Source: Microcyclospora pomicola (taxonomy: Eukaryota > Ascomycota > Dothideomycetes > Capnodiales). From it: a DNA stretch of 64,000 nucleotides. The translations under genes and the position numbers were made by a program. Shown in pieces: positions 1 through 10,539 of this stretch (the stretch's first letter is position 1; each line of letters starts with the position of its first letter). The DNA lies in assembly GCA_002786065.1 (NCBI GenBank), contig NHNY01000042.1:1-64000 (forward strand), read 5' to 3'. The notes under the pieces were generated by a model that was not told the origin of the DNA, did not search any database, and saw only the letters and a list, made by a program, of their open reading frames with translations.

Positions 1-1
1 C

Positions 2-283
2 CAAGACGCCACCTCCTTCATCCCGGAGCGCTGGGCCGCCGGCGGCCCCAACGCCGCCCTGATCAAGCACCCCTCGGCCTTCGCGCCCTTCAGCATCGGC
101 TCCATGGGCTGCATCGGCAAGAACCTCGCCATGCTCGAGCTGCGCACCCTCACGACCAAGCTGCTGCTCAAGTACGAGGTCGTGCTCGCGCCGCACGAGG
201 ACGGCCGGAAACTGCTCCAGGACACACTCGATCACTTCACGTTGAGCCTGGGCGATCTCGAGCTTGTGTTTACGGAGCGGTAG
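2..283 (+). CDS. Cytochrome P450, C-terminal end (partial)
   Basis: Only the last 93 codons are present; the gene continues off the left edge. The reading frame shows the P450 haem-binding loop (FSIGSMGCIG, with the Cys that ligates haem iron) followed by the conserved helix KNLAMLELR. P450s are usually ER-anchored monooxygenases that need a reductase partner. The loop has Met where the classical FxxGxRxCxG motif has Arg, a substitution I believe occurs in several fungal P450 clans, so it need not mean loss of function. The substrate cannot be told from this fragment. The stop is TAG at 281-283, after the typical short tail that follows the final beta-sheet. Confidence 0.9.
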   Translation, partial: QDATSFIPERWAAGGPNAALIKHPSAFAPFSIGSMGCIGKNLAMLELRTLTTKLLLKYEVVLAPHEDGRKLLQDTLDHFTLSLGDLELVFTER

Positions 284-930
284 GTGGATGGAGATTGGTG
301 CGTGGGTAGAGCGATGTCACCCAATAAGGTATTGACACGACCGGCGTCAATAGGAGAACCTTGGCTTTGGTTCGGAAGTACGGACCAGGGGGGGTCGTGA
401 TTTCGAAAAGACTGATCAGGGTGTTTTCACGACCGCTACGAAGTTCAATAGTCAAAACCAGAATGCATTGAACCCCGACGTTTTTCGTTCATGATCAACT
501 GTAGCAAGGTGTAGATAACAGCACCGTCTCGGGTCGATGTGAAGCGACAGCAGAGTGCTCGGGCTGTATGGTAAGGTGAATGTCTCGAAGGACCAAGGAA
601 GCGTGACATCAGATTACAATCATGTGTACGAGGCGGTACAGAGCCCAGTATGCAGAACCGTCTAGTCTAGTAGAGGTGCAACATCGTCGCGCAGCTAAGT
701 TCGATGGTTTCGATTCTACCTTAGTGTGGCTTTTCTACCAAGAAACCCCGTAAAGAAAGTCTATCTTTCCCCTTTGACTACAAACAATGTCTCCAGACCT
801 GTAAATCTATTCCAAAAAACGCCTGTCCAAATATGCCCATCACTACTCTAACCCACACATTGGTCGGTATGTCAAGACGCTAGAACGCTACAGATGCAAA
901 AGAAGCTCGATGTGGCTGGGGCGTGGCAGC
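284..930. other. Convergent intergenic region, P450 and TRK 3' ends
   Basis: This interval separates two genes that point at each other. It must hold both 3' untranslated regions. Several A/T-rich stretches near 720-850 could serve polyadenylation, but I see no further coding sequence, RNA gene or repeat. Confidence 0.5.
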
Positions 931-3711
931 TCAATCATGCTTGGAGATAGTCGGGCCGGCACTGAGACCACTGAAGATGAGGCTGGGAATCGCGTTGCTC
1001 CAGGTCTTGCGATGGCCGCGTCGGTCGTCGGACTGGGAGTATGCGCTGGGACGACGACTGCGGCTTCGCGGACGCTCGGAGCCGAGCACTTCTAAACCGC
1101 TCTCGCTGATGGCGTTGCTGTCGTTTGTCCGGCGTCTGTGGAGGAAAACGCCATCCGCCGGGTCGGCATCACCATCGTCCGTGAAATTATCTGCGAGCAT
1201 CGAACTGCGGCGACGGCTCAGTCTCTGTTCGCTGAGTTCATGCTCCTTTTCGTTGACCTTGTCGCTTGGAAGCAGGATGGCACGATCCAATGCATAAGGC
1301 AAGCCTCGATGGCGTCCACGGATCATCATCGCGCAAATCACGAGCTTGCTGAGCGGTTTGAATTCAGCAGAGAAAGAGGCGTCGATGTTTGGATAGCCGA
1401 GCGACAGGCCAACCGTGCCATAAGCAGATACGATCTCGAATAGGATGCTGAACATGGTAAAGGCATAGTCGTTGGTGTTTTGTATGCGACTGCCCTCCAC
1501 GATGCAGATGATGAAGAGCCCCAGGAAGATGTACCACAAGTCGAAACTCAATTGTCTGCGCAAATGCTGGCTGACGTAGGAAGTGTCGCCTTCTCCTTCG
1601 TCTTCCTCGCCACCCCATAGTCCGAGAGACTTCTCCTCGTATACGTTGGTCCGGCGTACGGAGATGGCAATCGGGAAGACGGAGATGTACATCATGATCA
1701 TGTAGCTAACCTGGATAGCTGGATGAAGAGCTGCCAAGTTGATGCAGCTGAAGCCGGCGGTTCTCGTCGAGGTTGCTTGGAACCATCCATCGAGGATTCG
1801 ATAGCCGACAGGAATAGACGTGACGACTTCATCATTCAGATCAAGAACGATGAAAAGAAGCAGATCGATGCCGTTCAACCCAACAAGGATCCAGAAAAGC
1901 CACCATGTAGCCCTGGACGGGAACAACAATGTGAAGCATCGACGAGGATGGTCCAATAGGAAGTTCAACTCTTGGTTCAGCGGCCCGGTCCTGAATATTT
2001 TGGACAAGATCCAGATCGTGACTCTCAGTGCAATTGGGTATCCCGTATTTCCGATGATGATGAGAAACGAGCCAAAGAGAAGAGGCATGGTCGCCGTGTT
2101 GAAAGAATTCATCGAGTCCGGGGTTAGCGTCAGACCAAGATCATTGAACAGCGAGGCAGGTGTGAACACGCCCCACCAGCTGGGCAGCTGTCCATCAGAT
2201 CTGATGAGATCTTGGTAGGAGACATTATTGATCCATGAGAGGAACACAACCATGCCAGTAAGATGCCAGCCAACGAAGAAGCAAATATTGATGTATAGGA
2301 GGCTTTTCAGCGCTCTGTACTCGATACCTCCTAGCTCGTTCCTTTGTTCTTGATTCAAGCCGATGAAGAAACTGTTTCGGCCGACTGTCGGCTCCCAGCT
2401 CAGATAGGGCAGACCGTTGTCCTCCTTCTGCGTATTTGATGTCAAATTGCTCATGGTGCGGGAGATTTTAGGCGCGATCGACTGAACTCTACGATGCGTG
2501 ATAGCACCGAGTCGCTGAAAAGCAGAACTAGCCCCGTTTCCATCATCGCTTGCAGTGCTTCGACGAGGAGGACGCTCGGGCTCGTCGATAGTTATGGCCG
2601 TGCGTCCTCGGTGTGGAGTATGGTCGTCGGCGTTGAATTCTTCACTGCGGCCATCGGAAAACCGGCTAGCACGTTCTTGCTCGCTGCGTATCGTATTACC
2701 AGTCCTTGGCCGACGCCGGTCATTGCTGTCAGAGTCGACCTCCTGAGGGACTTCACCCCGGTCGAAGTCTCGAGGACCTGGGATACGAAGAGTCCCACCA
2801 GTTGTCTGCGCGCTTTCCTTCTGACGTTGCAAGAAATTGATGCTCTTTGAAATGCTGCTCTCTGTTATGCGCTCCAGACGAGGACTTTGGGGTTCGCGGC
2901 CTGTGCTGATCTCGTCGGCGAAGGTGATCTCGCGATGTAGTCGAAGCGGGCCCCCAGATTGATTAGAAGTGTGTAGATGCAGAGCAGCTTCATCGACCTT
3001 CTCATCGTCTACCGCCGTATCGCCAACTGCGGTGTCTTCACTTCCACTACCTGCATTGCTGCTTGGTTTGGCTGGCGACCCATTTGGAGCAAGATCGCTT
3101 GTTGCAACGCCTGCGGCCCCATTGTTGCCGGTCGTCGGCACAGGACTTCCATTGATCTTTGTGCTCAGTGGTCTCGAGATTGTATGGCGATCCACCCTTT
3201 TCGACCTCTTGCCCTCTTCCAAATCTTTCGGGTTCTCTCCAACCATTTGACTACGACTTCGACTGAAGTTCTTCGCGATTGACCTACGCTCCTCTTTCGA
3301 CTCCTGGACAATGCTCTTGAAACGCTTTTCGAACCAATACAGTCGAACAGCGATCACTGATGTGTTGATGAAGATGGGATTGGTGACACATGCGACGAGC
3401 ATCAGAATCACTTGCTGCGAGGTGTGAATCTCGTTGACATTGACTGTGTTCAGACCGGACTGAGTAGCGGCGCCGGTCGCGAAAAACAGTGAGTCGATGT
3501 AAGCCAATCCTCCTCCAGCTATTAGGATGCCAGAGGTGAATAGTGACCACGTCAAAAGGTAGAGGTAGTGGCACATGATGAAGTTCAGCTTGGGGAGGCG
3601 CATCGCGGGCCTGCGTTGCTTGAGCCATTGGCCTGCAGCATAGAACGGCTCGAACATCGTATGGGTAGCCAGTGTCGAATCAAGAAGGTTGAATTTCTGC
3701 GCAGAGGCCAA
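931..3711 (-). CDS. TRK-family potassium transporter
   Basis: The 926-residue product is a high-affinity K+ uptake protein of the fungal TRK family, expected in the plasma membrane. The fold is four M1-pore-M2 units. Four pore loops with the filter glycine can be seen: TQSGLNTVN near residue 84, FNDLGLTL in the second unit, STRTAGFSC in the third and SAYGTVGLSLG in the fourth. A long hydrophilic Ser/Arg-rich loop (about residues 140-430) follows the first unit, as in yeast Trk1. The N-terminal motif PKLNFIMCHYLYL matches the family start. The C-terminus is polar and rich in Ser/Arg. The frame is open without introns. Met19 (start at 3657) is an alternative first residue, because the first 18 residues look unconserved. 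Confidence 0.93.
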   Translation of the reverse strand: MASAQKFNLLDSTLATHTMFEPFYAAGQWLKQRRPAMRLPKLNFIMCHYLYLLTWSLFTSGILIAGGGLAYIDSLFFATGAATQSGLNTVNVNEIHTSQQVILMLVACVTNPIFINTSVIAVRLYWFEKRFKSIVQESKEERRSIAKNFSRSRSQMVGENPKDLEEGKRSKRVDRHTISRPLSTKINGSPVPTTGNNGAAGVATSDLAPNGSPAKPSSNAGSGSEDTAVGDTAVDDEKVDEAALHLHTSNQSGGPLRLHREITFADEISTGREPQSPRLERITESSISKSINFLQRQKESAQTTGGTLRIPGPRDFDRGEVPQEVDSDSNDRRRPRTGNTIRSEQERASRFSDGRSEEFNADDHTPHRGRTAITIDEPERPPRRSTASDDGNGASSAFQRLGAITHRRVQSIAPKISRTMSNLTSNTQKEDNGLPYLSWEPTVGRNSFFIGLNQEQRNELGGIEYRALKSLLYINICFFVGWHLTGMVVFLSWINNVSYQDLIRSDGQLPSWWGVFTPASLFNDLGLTLTPDSMNSFNTATMPLLFGSFLIIIGNTGYPIALRVTIWILSKIFRTGPLNQELNFLLDHPRRCFTLLFPSRATWWLFWILVGLNGIDLLLFIVLDLNDEVVTSIPVGYRILDGWFQATSTRTAGFSCINLAALHPAIQVSYMIMMYISVFPIAISVRRTNVYEEKSLGLWGGEEDEGEGDTSYVSQHLRRQLSFDLWYIFLGLFIICIVEGSRIQNTNDYAFTMFSILFEIVSAYGTVGLSLGYPNIDASFSAEFKPLSKLVICAMMIRGRHRGLPYALDRAILLPSDKVNEKEHELSEQRLSRRRSSMLADNFTDDGDADPADGVFLHRRRTNDSNAISESGLEVLGSERPRSRSRRPSAYSQSDDRRGHRKTWSNAIPSLIFSGLSAGPTISKHD

Positions 3712-4968
3712 TAGACAAATTCGAGGAACCTGGGGCGCAACACTTGCGACCGACCAGGTACGGTATCTCGGACTTGCTATGGGCTATGCGCTGGCACACC
3801 AAGAAGACAGTACGGCGTGTGAACCGAGCTGGAGGCTTTTACAGCACCGATATGCCTGGCGGACCTCTGAGTAGTGCACTGCACCGGGGCGTGTTGCTAT
3901 TGATCGCCAGACATTGTGTTGTTCGTCTCAGCAAACTTCGGCTGGTCGTGCCGTCGAATAGGACAACAATGGAAACAGGCTGAACAGCGAGTAGTAGATG
4001 AAAGAGTCCTTCAGTGCGCTCTGCTGGCATGCACCAGGCACGGGCCGAGGAGCGTGAGTTGACGATGAGTGAATGAAGATGAAGGTGTTGGTCAAGGAGG
4101 AGGTCAGGTCGGAGGAGGGCCTCGATCGTGCATGTGCATCCCGCGCGGGACCAGCGGAGCAAAATACTATTATGACAACCAGCGAATTGCCATCGGCGAT
4201 AAAACCATAGGCCCACCCAATATATAGCTCTCGAAGTGTAATAATACATAAGAGGAAGCTCGGTAACGTCTTTCCACGTGTCACGCATGTGCCTTGTGTA
4301 CAAAGTATTTCACAAAATGTACGGACCGAGTCTGTGCTGTACACGTCGACCTAATTTACATATCCTCGCTTCTTTCGTGTCACTGATCATGGATGTTCCA
4401 TGCCAGTCACATGTTTTCTGTAGCTCTCCCAATACGCCTATGACAATGATCATGTTCCCAATGCCTTTGGAGCGGCCATCATGCGTCGCCAAAATGAAAC
4501 GTGAGGCTGCCCGTTACTTCCCGCAGCTCCAGTCCTCGCATAGACTCCAAAAGCATACTTCACACTTACTGCAGATGATCGGAAAGATGCTGAAACTGCT
4601 TTGCTTCCAATGCTGCAAAGTCGACATAGAGCGATAGGAGGTTGGCCATCACATGCTTAACTCTTATGCTCTAATGTTAAACCGCAATCCATGTCAGCTG
4701 TCTGCGAACTCCTCGTAAGACTATTCGTTTATCACTTGCAGCATAAGGAGGGCCGAGGATTTGATGGTTAGACCAGCGTCTAACGTTGGTTCTGTCAAGC
4801 CGTGTTGGCTTCAAGGTCTGTGCAATAGTTCCAGTACGAAGGTCGCCTGATCAAATCCGTGTGTAGTTTGTAGCTCAATCCTTTAGCATATATGCGCGAC
4901 CGTCCGTAGCTGAGGATCTGCCTCAACACTGTCGCTGACCACATTTTGAAAGGAAAGTGGTCCATCCG
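3712..4968. other. Promoter/leader of the TRK gene and 3' flank of the PQ-loop gene
   Basis: Both neighbours are on the minus strand, so this 1.26 kb is mainly the upstream region of the TRK gene. On the minus strand a TATATA-like stretch near 4220 is followed by pyrimidine-rich sequence (about 4060-4100) that looks like a fungal leader. Overlapping minus-strand open frames at 3839-4344 have no recognisable domain and mutually exclusive reading, so I do not call them genes. Confidence 0.4.
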
Positions 4969-6105
4969 CTATCGTTCGTTGGGCTCGCGTCCACGGCCTT
5001 CTCCATCGAGTGTTCGGGGTAGAGCATCTGCAGGTACCCGCTCAATGCTTCGACGATACATGAAGAACTGTACAAACACTGCAAAATCGAGGAAAAGTGT
5101 CCCCAGGCTTCCAGCAAGCCATGAGGTGTTCACGAGTATGTATCGCCCGTATACGGCTCGCGCTTCTCCTGGGACACATCGGCTTTCGTGCCAATGGCCA
5201 TGGCGATGCTGACTGCAAATTGGCTCGTATGCAAAGATGCTCAGCACGTAGGTAAGATTTCCAATACATGCGAAGAGGAAGAATAGCGCATTGAGACCCT
5301 CGGTGGATTTCCGCCGGTAGTTCAGCAGGAGTTGTGGGACCCTGCTTCCCAGATAAAGCACAGCACAGATGTAGCCAAATATCTGGCCCCATAGACTGAA
5401 TTGAAGCGACGCAGCTTGCTCGTCTGCTTCGGTCCTGCCATGGTGATCTTTTGTTGGTGGCGTACTGGGGCTAAGAAAATAGCCAGCAATGCCAGCCAGT
5501 ACAACAAGAACGATCACAGTTCCATTGAACGCAATCGCTTTGGTCCAAGACTGCGGTTGAGAGGGCTTCATCACTTGAGTGTCAGGGTCGTCCTTGGGTT
5601 GCGGGTGCATCGGTGTCGCTGGAGAAAGATGGGCGCCATTCAGACTGCTAAGACGTTCGCGGAAAGACGATCTTGACCGATTGCGTCCAATCTCAACATC
5701 TGCAGCATTCGGCGGCGCACGAGCTGGGGTTTCACTTGACACGAGCGGCGTTCGCTCAGATGGCGTGCCATTCTCCACCACTTTGGTAGGGTTGGGATCG
5801 CGGAAGGTGAAGCCGCGATAGTAGAAGCATTGGGCCAGTAGCACAATGTCGGCGAAGGTATAGTAGACAGCCAGAATGATCATAGTCGGTAGGACGCCTT
5901 GCAGAACCGCCCCAAGAATGTTGAAGACATCACCAGCAAGCCATATGATGACAAACTCGATGCTCAAACCCTCAGCTGAGCTGCGTCGGAAGTTCTCGAT
6001 GATCTGGGGAGAGAAGACGACAACCCAGCAAGCAATGGAAATGGACCCAAGAATGCCAGAGATTGCCTCGATATCGAGTGTGTAGCTTCCGGATGGTGGA
6101 AACAT
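4969..6105 (-). CDS. PQ-loop vacuolar cationic amino-acid transporter (Ypq1/Rtc2-like)
   Basis: The product is a seven-helix PQ-loop protein like yeast Ypq1-3/Rtc2 and human PQLC2, which export Lys/Arg across the vacuolar or lysosomal membrane. The two diagnostic Pro-Gln loops are clear: VVFSPQIIENFRRSSAEGLS near the N-terminus and SRVPQLLLNYRRKSTEGLN in the C-terminal half. A polar, Ser/Pro-rich linker of about 90 residues separates them, as is usual in fungi. I chose the Met at 6105 (MFPPSG), 378 residues, because the conserved part begins right after it; an in-frame Met at 6168 would add 21 residues. The gene is divergent from the ankyrin gene at 6355, with about 250 bp of shared promoter. 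Confidence 0.9.
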   Translation of the reverse strand: MFPPSGSYTLDIEAISGILGSISIACWVVVFSPQIIENFRRSSAEGLSIEFVIIWLAGDVFNILGAVLQGVLPTMIILAVYYTFADIVLLAQCFYYRGFTFRDPNPTKVVENGTPSERTPLVSSETPARAPPNAADVEIGRNRSRSSFRERLSSLNGAHLSPATPMHPQPKDDPDTQVMKPSQPQSWTKAIAFNGTVIVLVVLAGIAGYFLSPSTPPTKDHHGRTEADEQAASLQFSLWGQIFGYICAVLYLGSRVPQLLLNYRRKSTEGLNALFFLFACIGNLTYVLSIFAYEPICSQHRHGHWHESRCVPGEARAVYGRYILVNTSWLAGSLGTLFLDFAVFVQFFMYRRSIERVPADALPRTLDGEGRGREPNER

Positions 6106-6354
6106 GATGCGTCGATTATTGCGCTTGTCGAGATGTTCGGGTCGAAGATTGTGTAACGCCAATGGCATTTGAAAATTCCAGCAACGATGTTAAGCGAGTC
6201 ATTCTGATGCGGCTCAATTTTAAGCTTTGCGGGGATCACCACATCTGCATGCCGCGCTAACACGTGAAAGAAAAAGTGACGTCTTTTCACAATTTATTTG
6301 TCCGAATGTTCTCGCGTTGATCTTCACATAGCATAACTTCGCGGTACTGCCATC
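6106..6354. promoter_or_regulatory. Shared divergent promoter, PQ-loop gene and YAR1-like gene
   Basis: About 250 bp lie between two start codons that point away from each other. It must contain the promoters and leaders of both genes. No specific transcription-factor site stands out with confidence. Confidence 0.5.
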
Positions 6355-6975
6355 ATGTCTTCTACTCCAGGCCCCTCACTCTCTTCGGACGAGATCGATG
6401 ATCTGCTGTATTTCACCCGGGTCAATGAAGCAACAGAGCTTTCTCAGTCAATCCAACAACTCGCACAGAAGTATGGATGTTCACCTGGGGATATCTTGGA
6501 AGCATGCAAAGAGCCCGAAAATGGCAACACAGTCTTCCACTACTGTGCTGCGAATGGATTCGGCGAGCTACTGCAGTCTTTACTCTCAAGTGTAAGCACT
6601 GATGAAGCAGCTCTGCAGCAGAAGGATGGCAGTGCACTGCTCATCAACCATCAAAATCAAGAGAAAAACACCCCACTTCACTGGGCAGCATACAATGGGC
6701 ATCTGGAAGTGGTGAAGCTACTAGTCGACTCGGGAGCAGATATGTGGATCAAGAATGCTGCAGGTCATCTGGCAATGTTCGAAGCAGAGCGAGCCGACAA
6801 GAACGATGTTGTGCAGTATCTGCTGGAGGCCGGAGGAAAGGAAGTCGAACGTGCTGGAACAGAAGGCCAGCCTTCCGCGGAAGATATTGAAGAAGTGCAA
6901 CAAGACAGTACGGAGTCAGGGCCCTCGAATGGTACGACTGCTGGTCAGACCGCGGCAGACAAAATGGAGGAGTGA
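6355..6975 (+). CDS. Ankyrin-repeat protein, YAR1-like chaperone of ribosomal protein uS3
   Basis: The 206-residue product has the length of yeast Yar1 (200 residues), the dedicated chaperone that binds uS3/Rps3 and escorts it to the nucleus. Ankyrin repeats are visible: GNTVFHYCAANGFGELLQSL near residue 59, the canonical NTPLHWAAYNGHLEVVKLL near 103, and a third ending DVVQYLLEAGG. An acidic, low-complexity tail follows, as in Yar1. The repeat class is certain; the Yar1 assignment rests on length, N-terminal motif (DDLLYFTRVNE) and acidic tail, so another short ankyrin protein is possible. Confidence 0.82.
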   Translation: MSSTPGPSLSSDEIDDLLYFTRVNEATELSQSIQQLAQKYGCSPGDILEACKEPENGNTVFHYCAANGFGELLQSLLSSVSTDEAALQQKDGSALLINHQNQEKNTPLHWAAYNGHLEVVKLLVDSGADMWIKNAAGHLAMFEAERADKNDVVQYLLEAGGKEVERAGTEGQPSAEDIEEVQQDSTESGPSNGTTAGQTAADKMEE

Positions 6976-7851
6976 TGTCAAACAGAAGATGAGATGATTG
7001 CCCTGCAACACTTCCCAGGTCTTCGTAAGCCGTGATATGGCACTGCTCCGACTGGCCGACACTACGATGGGATCGAAGGTTCACATCGCTTAGACGGCAT
7101 ATCGATGACTATATTCGGCATCTTTTTCGCAAATAGCGTAAAGGCGTAAAGCACGCATCCTAAGCACAGGGGAGAGCTGGACTCAGCACTCAGCAACGTC
7201 AAAGCACTCTTGCAATCATGAATGGCAATGGTTGATGTGCCAATCACGATCATATCTGACGCGTCAACAATGATGGACCGACGAGAGCGACTTGATACTT
7301 GCTTTAAAAGCCGATTTTAGTTTTGCAATCAACTGCCCCTGCACGTAATGCCGGCCATCTTCGACAGCTCGCCCAGATTGTAACCCGCGGCTCCATCTCA
7401 GTACTGGCTTTGTCGCATCCACGACAGACATGATGGGCTTCTGCCACTTTGGCTTTTCGTCACGCCACTAAATCCTCTAAGGGACGCATTCGACATGCTG
7501 GAAATGACCGAGAAGCTAGTCAATGATATATATGCATATATACATATGAATCACTGTACTGAAGCCACATTCACTTTAATTACCTCATCTGAGTACACTG
7601 CCAGTGAAATTCAGCAATCCTTCACTGCAAGCCTGTGCAACATTGCCAGTCCACGCATATTGTAAGTTTACCTAGACCTTGTGTTGTATAGCTCGGTAGG
7701 AATCGCCCAGTCTTCCCCTCGTCGCGTAGCTTCTGCTTCCTCACGATCGACTGCGCCTCAGAATGCACACCATCGCCATGTGCCATTGCCGCTGATGACT
7801 GAATACTGTCGAACCATTGCTACTAATCGGCCGCCCGACCAACCCCAGCTA
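6976..7851. other. Intergenic region with an AT microsatellite-like patch
   Basis: The interval follows the YAR1-like gene and reaches the 3' end of the minus-strand gene at 7852. It holds a short alternating TATA/CATA patch around 7518-7550. I see no coding or RNA gene here. Confidence 0.4.
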
Positions 7852-8508
7852 TCAATGCGTCTGTGATATGTATTCACGCGTGATCATAGAACATGCCGTA
7901 CGGCGATCGATGAGATATGCAGTGGCATCCTCCAGTGCTTCGCACATGTCATGTGAAAATTGGGTCATCCAGATTGGTTGGTCGTCTTGTTCGCTGTCGC
8001 GTGGTTTCTTGTTGACAGTAACCTGCACCACCTTCAGATTGACCCCTCGACCGCACAGCTCTCTCGCAAAAGCATGCAAGTTCTGTCGAGCATATTCGTC
8101 GAGCTCATCACGAACATGTTCATACTTCTCCGACCTGAATTTAGTGGCTTGCCGCTTCGCGGCCGACCAGTTGAGCTGAAGCTGTAGATCACTTATGACC
8201 GCGGCATTCGTGGGGCCGACGATGCTTCCTAGCCACAGACTTGGAACTGTCAGATCCCATGGGTGAAACTTGACCTTGAAGGTGTTGGCGCTGTAGTAGA
8301 GCTTCGTGGCGGTATGGGTGATGCTTCGGCAGACTCTGAGCAAGGGAGGTCGCACAAGGTCGTTCTTTACTCGAATCTCAATGATCTTGGAGGTGAGGAT
8401 CAAACTCCAGATCGCATTCCGTAGTTCAGCGGGAAGGTCTAGAAGGCGAGATTGTTGTTTGATCATTGTCGGATCGCAAGTGCAACATTCAATTGTTTTG
8501 TCGTCCAT
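7852..8508 (-). CDS. Small 2EXR/F-box-like hypothetical protein
   Basis: The 218-residue frame has the motif RLLDLPAELRNAIWSLIL near residue 20, which is the N-terminal helix-turn-helix of the F-box-like or 2EXR families that are greatly expanded in Dothideomycetes. It continues with the usual pattern PPLLRVCRSITHTATKLYYSANTF (shown here only as position 53-76; key residues LRVCR and YY) seen after that helix. The C-terminal half has no motif I can name. Biochemical role is unknown; F-box-like proteins often act as substrate adaptors, but many 2EXR proteins have never been studied. The frame is intronless, with ordinary base composition, so I take it as a real gene. Confidence 0.7.
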   Translation of the reverse strand: MDDKTIECCTCDPTMIKQQSRLLDLPAELRNAIWSLILTSKIIEIRVKNDLVRPPLLRVCRSITHTATKLYYSANTFKVKFHPWDLTVPSLWLGSIVGPTNAAVISDLQLQLNWSAAKRQATKFRSEKYEHVRDELDEYARQNLHAFARELCGRGVNLKVVQVTVNKKPRDSEQDDQPIWMTQFSHDMCEALEDATAYLIDRRTACSMITREYISQTH

Positions 8509-8946
8509 ATTGGTATGGTACGAAGACTGAGTCTGATCTCTGTCCGTCGGGCGTGGGTGCGCACATGTGGTAGTCTACATGAGTCAACACGGATGTTCCT
8601 GCACCAAAAATTCTGCCGCTTCAAACTGGGACATAATCAGGTGGCAGGGGACAGCCGATGTGACTGGTCATGAGTGATGGGATACTGATCACAAGGGACG
8701 GATATCTGCCACGCATAATCACATGAAATCGAATGCGCATCACGAGTTTCCAAACGATACTGTGCAGTGTCAGCGCTCGTCTTGCGACTACTCAGTCTAT
8801 ATCAAATGCATGCTCAATGGCACCTCATACTCCCTGATCGTACAGCCTGCGTGGACCCGGCTCGTTACACCTACCAGTTTGGTAAGAACCGGATACGAAA
8901 CATCCGCAAAATTGAAACAGAACGCTCTCAAAACATCGCCCGGCGA
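8509..8946. other. Intergenic region
   Basis: About 440 bp between two minus-strand genes, so it is mainly the promoter of the 2EXR-like gene and the 3' flank of the Prp9 gene. No further feature seen. Confidence 0.4.
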
Positions 8947-10539
8947 TCAAGGCTGAATGATTCCAGCGAGAACCAGATCATCATACACCTTCTTCGGCAT
9001 CACGTGGCCGGTTTCATCCTCCATTTGCTCCACACCCACACCTCTCTCCTCAGTCTGCGCTTTGTCTCTTTGGATTTTGTCCCATAACTTGGTCGCTTCT
9101 GCGATGTGCGTGATTTCGCGGAACAGCGAAGTGTTGGTGATGCCTAGACACTTGAGCCCGTAGATATGGCGAGCCTCGGAGAAATGCTTATCGAAGGCTC
9201 GCCGGCCCATGTAGACGAAGTTGCCACAGATTTCGCAGGGAAACTCAACACCTAACCCGTGAAGCTTGTACAGCCAGAACGGGATCGGCTTTCCATCCCA
9301 GGCCAGAGGGAGCTTGAGAGGGTTGTACACCTTCTCGTCACCATCGACCTCCTCGGCCTCTTCGGTGTGTTGTGCTATGTTATTCATGGCCGTGTCCTCC
9401 CGATACATAGCTGCGAGCTCTTGTTGTCGTTCTCGATCAGTCATTCCGGCTTTACGCTCCACATTCACCCTTGTATCTTCCCGTTCCGATTGTAGTGACG
9501 AGGCAAGCTTCGTGATTCGATACTCACGCGCTGCCACGGCACGTTCCTTCAACCTGTGCAAACCCACACCTACCATATTCCTGGCACTGCTTCCTTCTTC
9601 TGCACTGCCACTGCCGCCTTGCTTCTGCCGCAACTCTGCATTCTTGATGTGCTTCTTACCTGTCAGATGTGCCTTGTACACATTGTCGTTCTTGAATTCC
9701 TTCCTGCAATCTTCGCACCACACTCCTTCACCCGTTCCCTGGGTTGCGACACCTTGTGATGTGCGGCTCTCCGATGTCGCATTGGTAAGTTCCCACCCTG
9801 GCACTTCATCCTTACTCCACAGCTCGTCGAATGTCTCGTCGATGGCAGCGAACACCTTGGTCAGGTCTTCTAAAGGCTTGACGCGGCGCATGAAGGATTC
9901 CAGATACTGTGCAAGAGACCCGACGTAGCTGAAATAGGCTTCTGTCATTTTATCGCGATGGCTGATGGCGCATTGTGGTGGCGTGAAGCTATCGAAAATG
10001 TCGAGGTATTGCAAGTATGTGGGCCTACGGATGGTCTTGACACCCGGAAGGTTCAGGTATTCTTCGTGCAGCGTAATCAGGTCGAAGAAGCGACCGTAAG
10101 CCTCCTCCCCAGTGAACATCCCGTCGATGTTACTCGAAAAAGCGAGGCCCCCATCTTTCCGATATGTTCGCTCCAGATTCTCAACCGGCTCGTTGGGGTA
10201 TCGTTTATGGTGCGCCTTCAGACTGTCAAGTCGCTTGTAAAACTCTTCAAACGGGTCCCCCGTACTTATTGACTGGATTTCTTGTGTGAGAGCTTCTTGC
10301 TCGTTGTTGTAGATCTTCAGTGCTCGTTGCGATTGACTCTGGATGAGGGAGAGGATGTTGGAGATTTCATGATCGCGGACAAGTCTGTTTCTGATCTGTA
10401 AGTTGTAAGCTGTGTTTCGACGAGGTATGCTTGGAAACCTGGTACTTACATGCTTGGGGTCGTTAAGCACGCGATCCGCAACAGCTTGCTCGAGTCGTTC
10501 GATATCTTCATGCGCAAAACGCAAGTCCTCGTATAGCAT
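8947..10539 (-). CDS. PRP9: Splicing factor SF3a subunit 3 (SF3a60/Prp9)
   Basis: This is the 60-kDa subunit of SF3a, part of the U2 snRNP that recognises the intron branch site in the nucleus. Reading from the N-terminus: a helical region (YEDLRFAHEDIERLEQ), the EEAYGRFFDL and YLQYLDIF blocks, a matrin-type C2H2 zinc finger (WCEDC...HLTGKKH), the YNPLKLPLAWDGKPIPFWLY block and a C-terminal finger (CEICGNFVYMG...HF...RH). One intron, 10396-10449 (54 nt), has GTAAGT, a CTTAC branch-like site and ACAG. Splicing joins DPKH to IRNRLVRDHEIS, which restores the family pattern. I chose the Met at 10539, giving about 512 residues, because MLYEDLRF matches family starts; an in-frame Met at 10602 lies upstream. 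Confidence 0.93.
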   Translation of the reverse strand: MLYEDLRFAHEDIERLEQAVADRVLNDPKHVSTRFPSIPRRNTAYNLQIRNRLVRDHEISNILSLIQSQSQRALKIYNNEQEALTQEIQSISTGDPFEEFYKRLDSLKAHHKRYPNEPVENLERTYRKDGGLAFSSNIDGMFTGEEAYGRFFDLITLHEEYLNLPGVKTIRRPTYLQYLDIFDSFTPPQCAISHRDKMTEAYFSYVGSLAQYLESFMRRVKPLEDLTKVFAAIDETFDELWSKDEVPGWELTNATSESRTSQGVATQGTGEGVWCEDCRKEFKNDNVYKAHLTGKKHIKNAELRQKQGGSGSAEEGSSARNMVGVGLHRLKERAVAAREYRITKLASSLQSEREDTRVNVERKAGMTDRERQQELAAMYREDTAMNNIAQHTEEAEEVDGDEKVYNPLKLPLAWDGKPIPFWLYKLHGLGVEFPCEICGNFVYMGRRAFDKHFSEARHIYGLKCLGITNTSLFREITHIAEATKLWDKIQRDKAQTEERGVGVEQMEDETGHVMPKKVYDDLVLAGIIQP

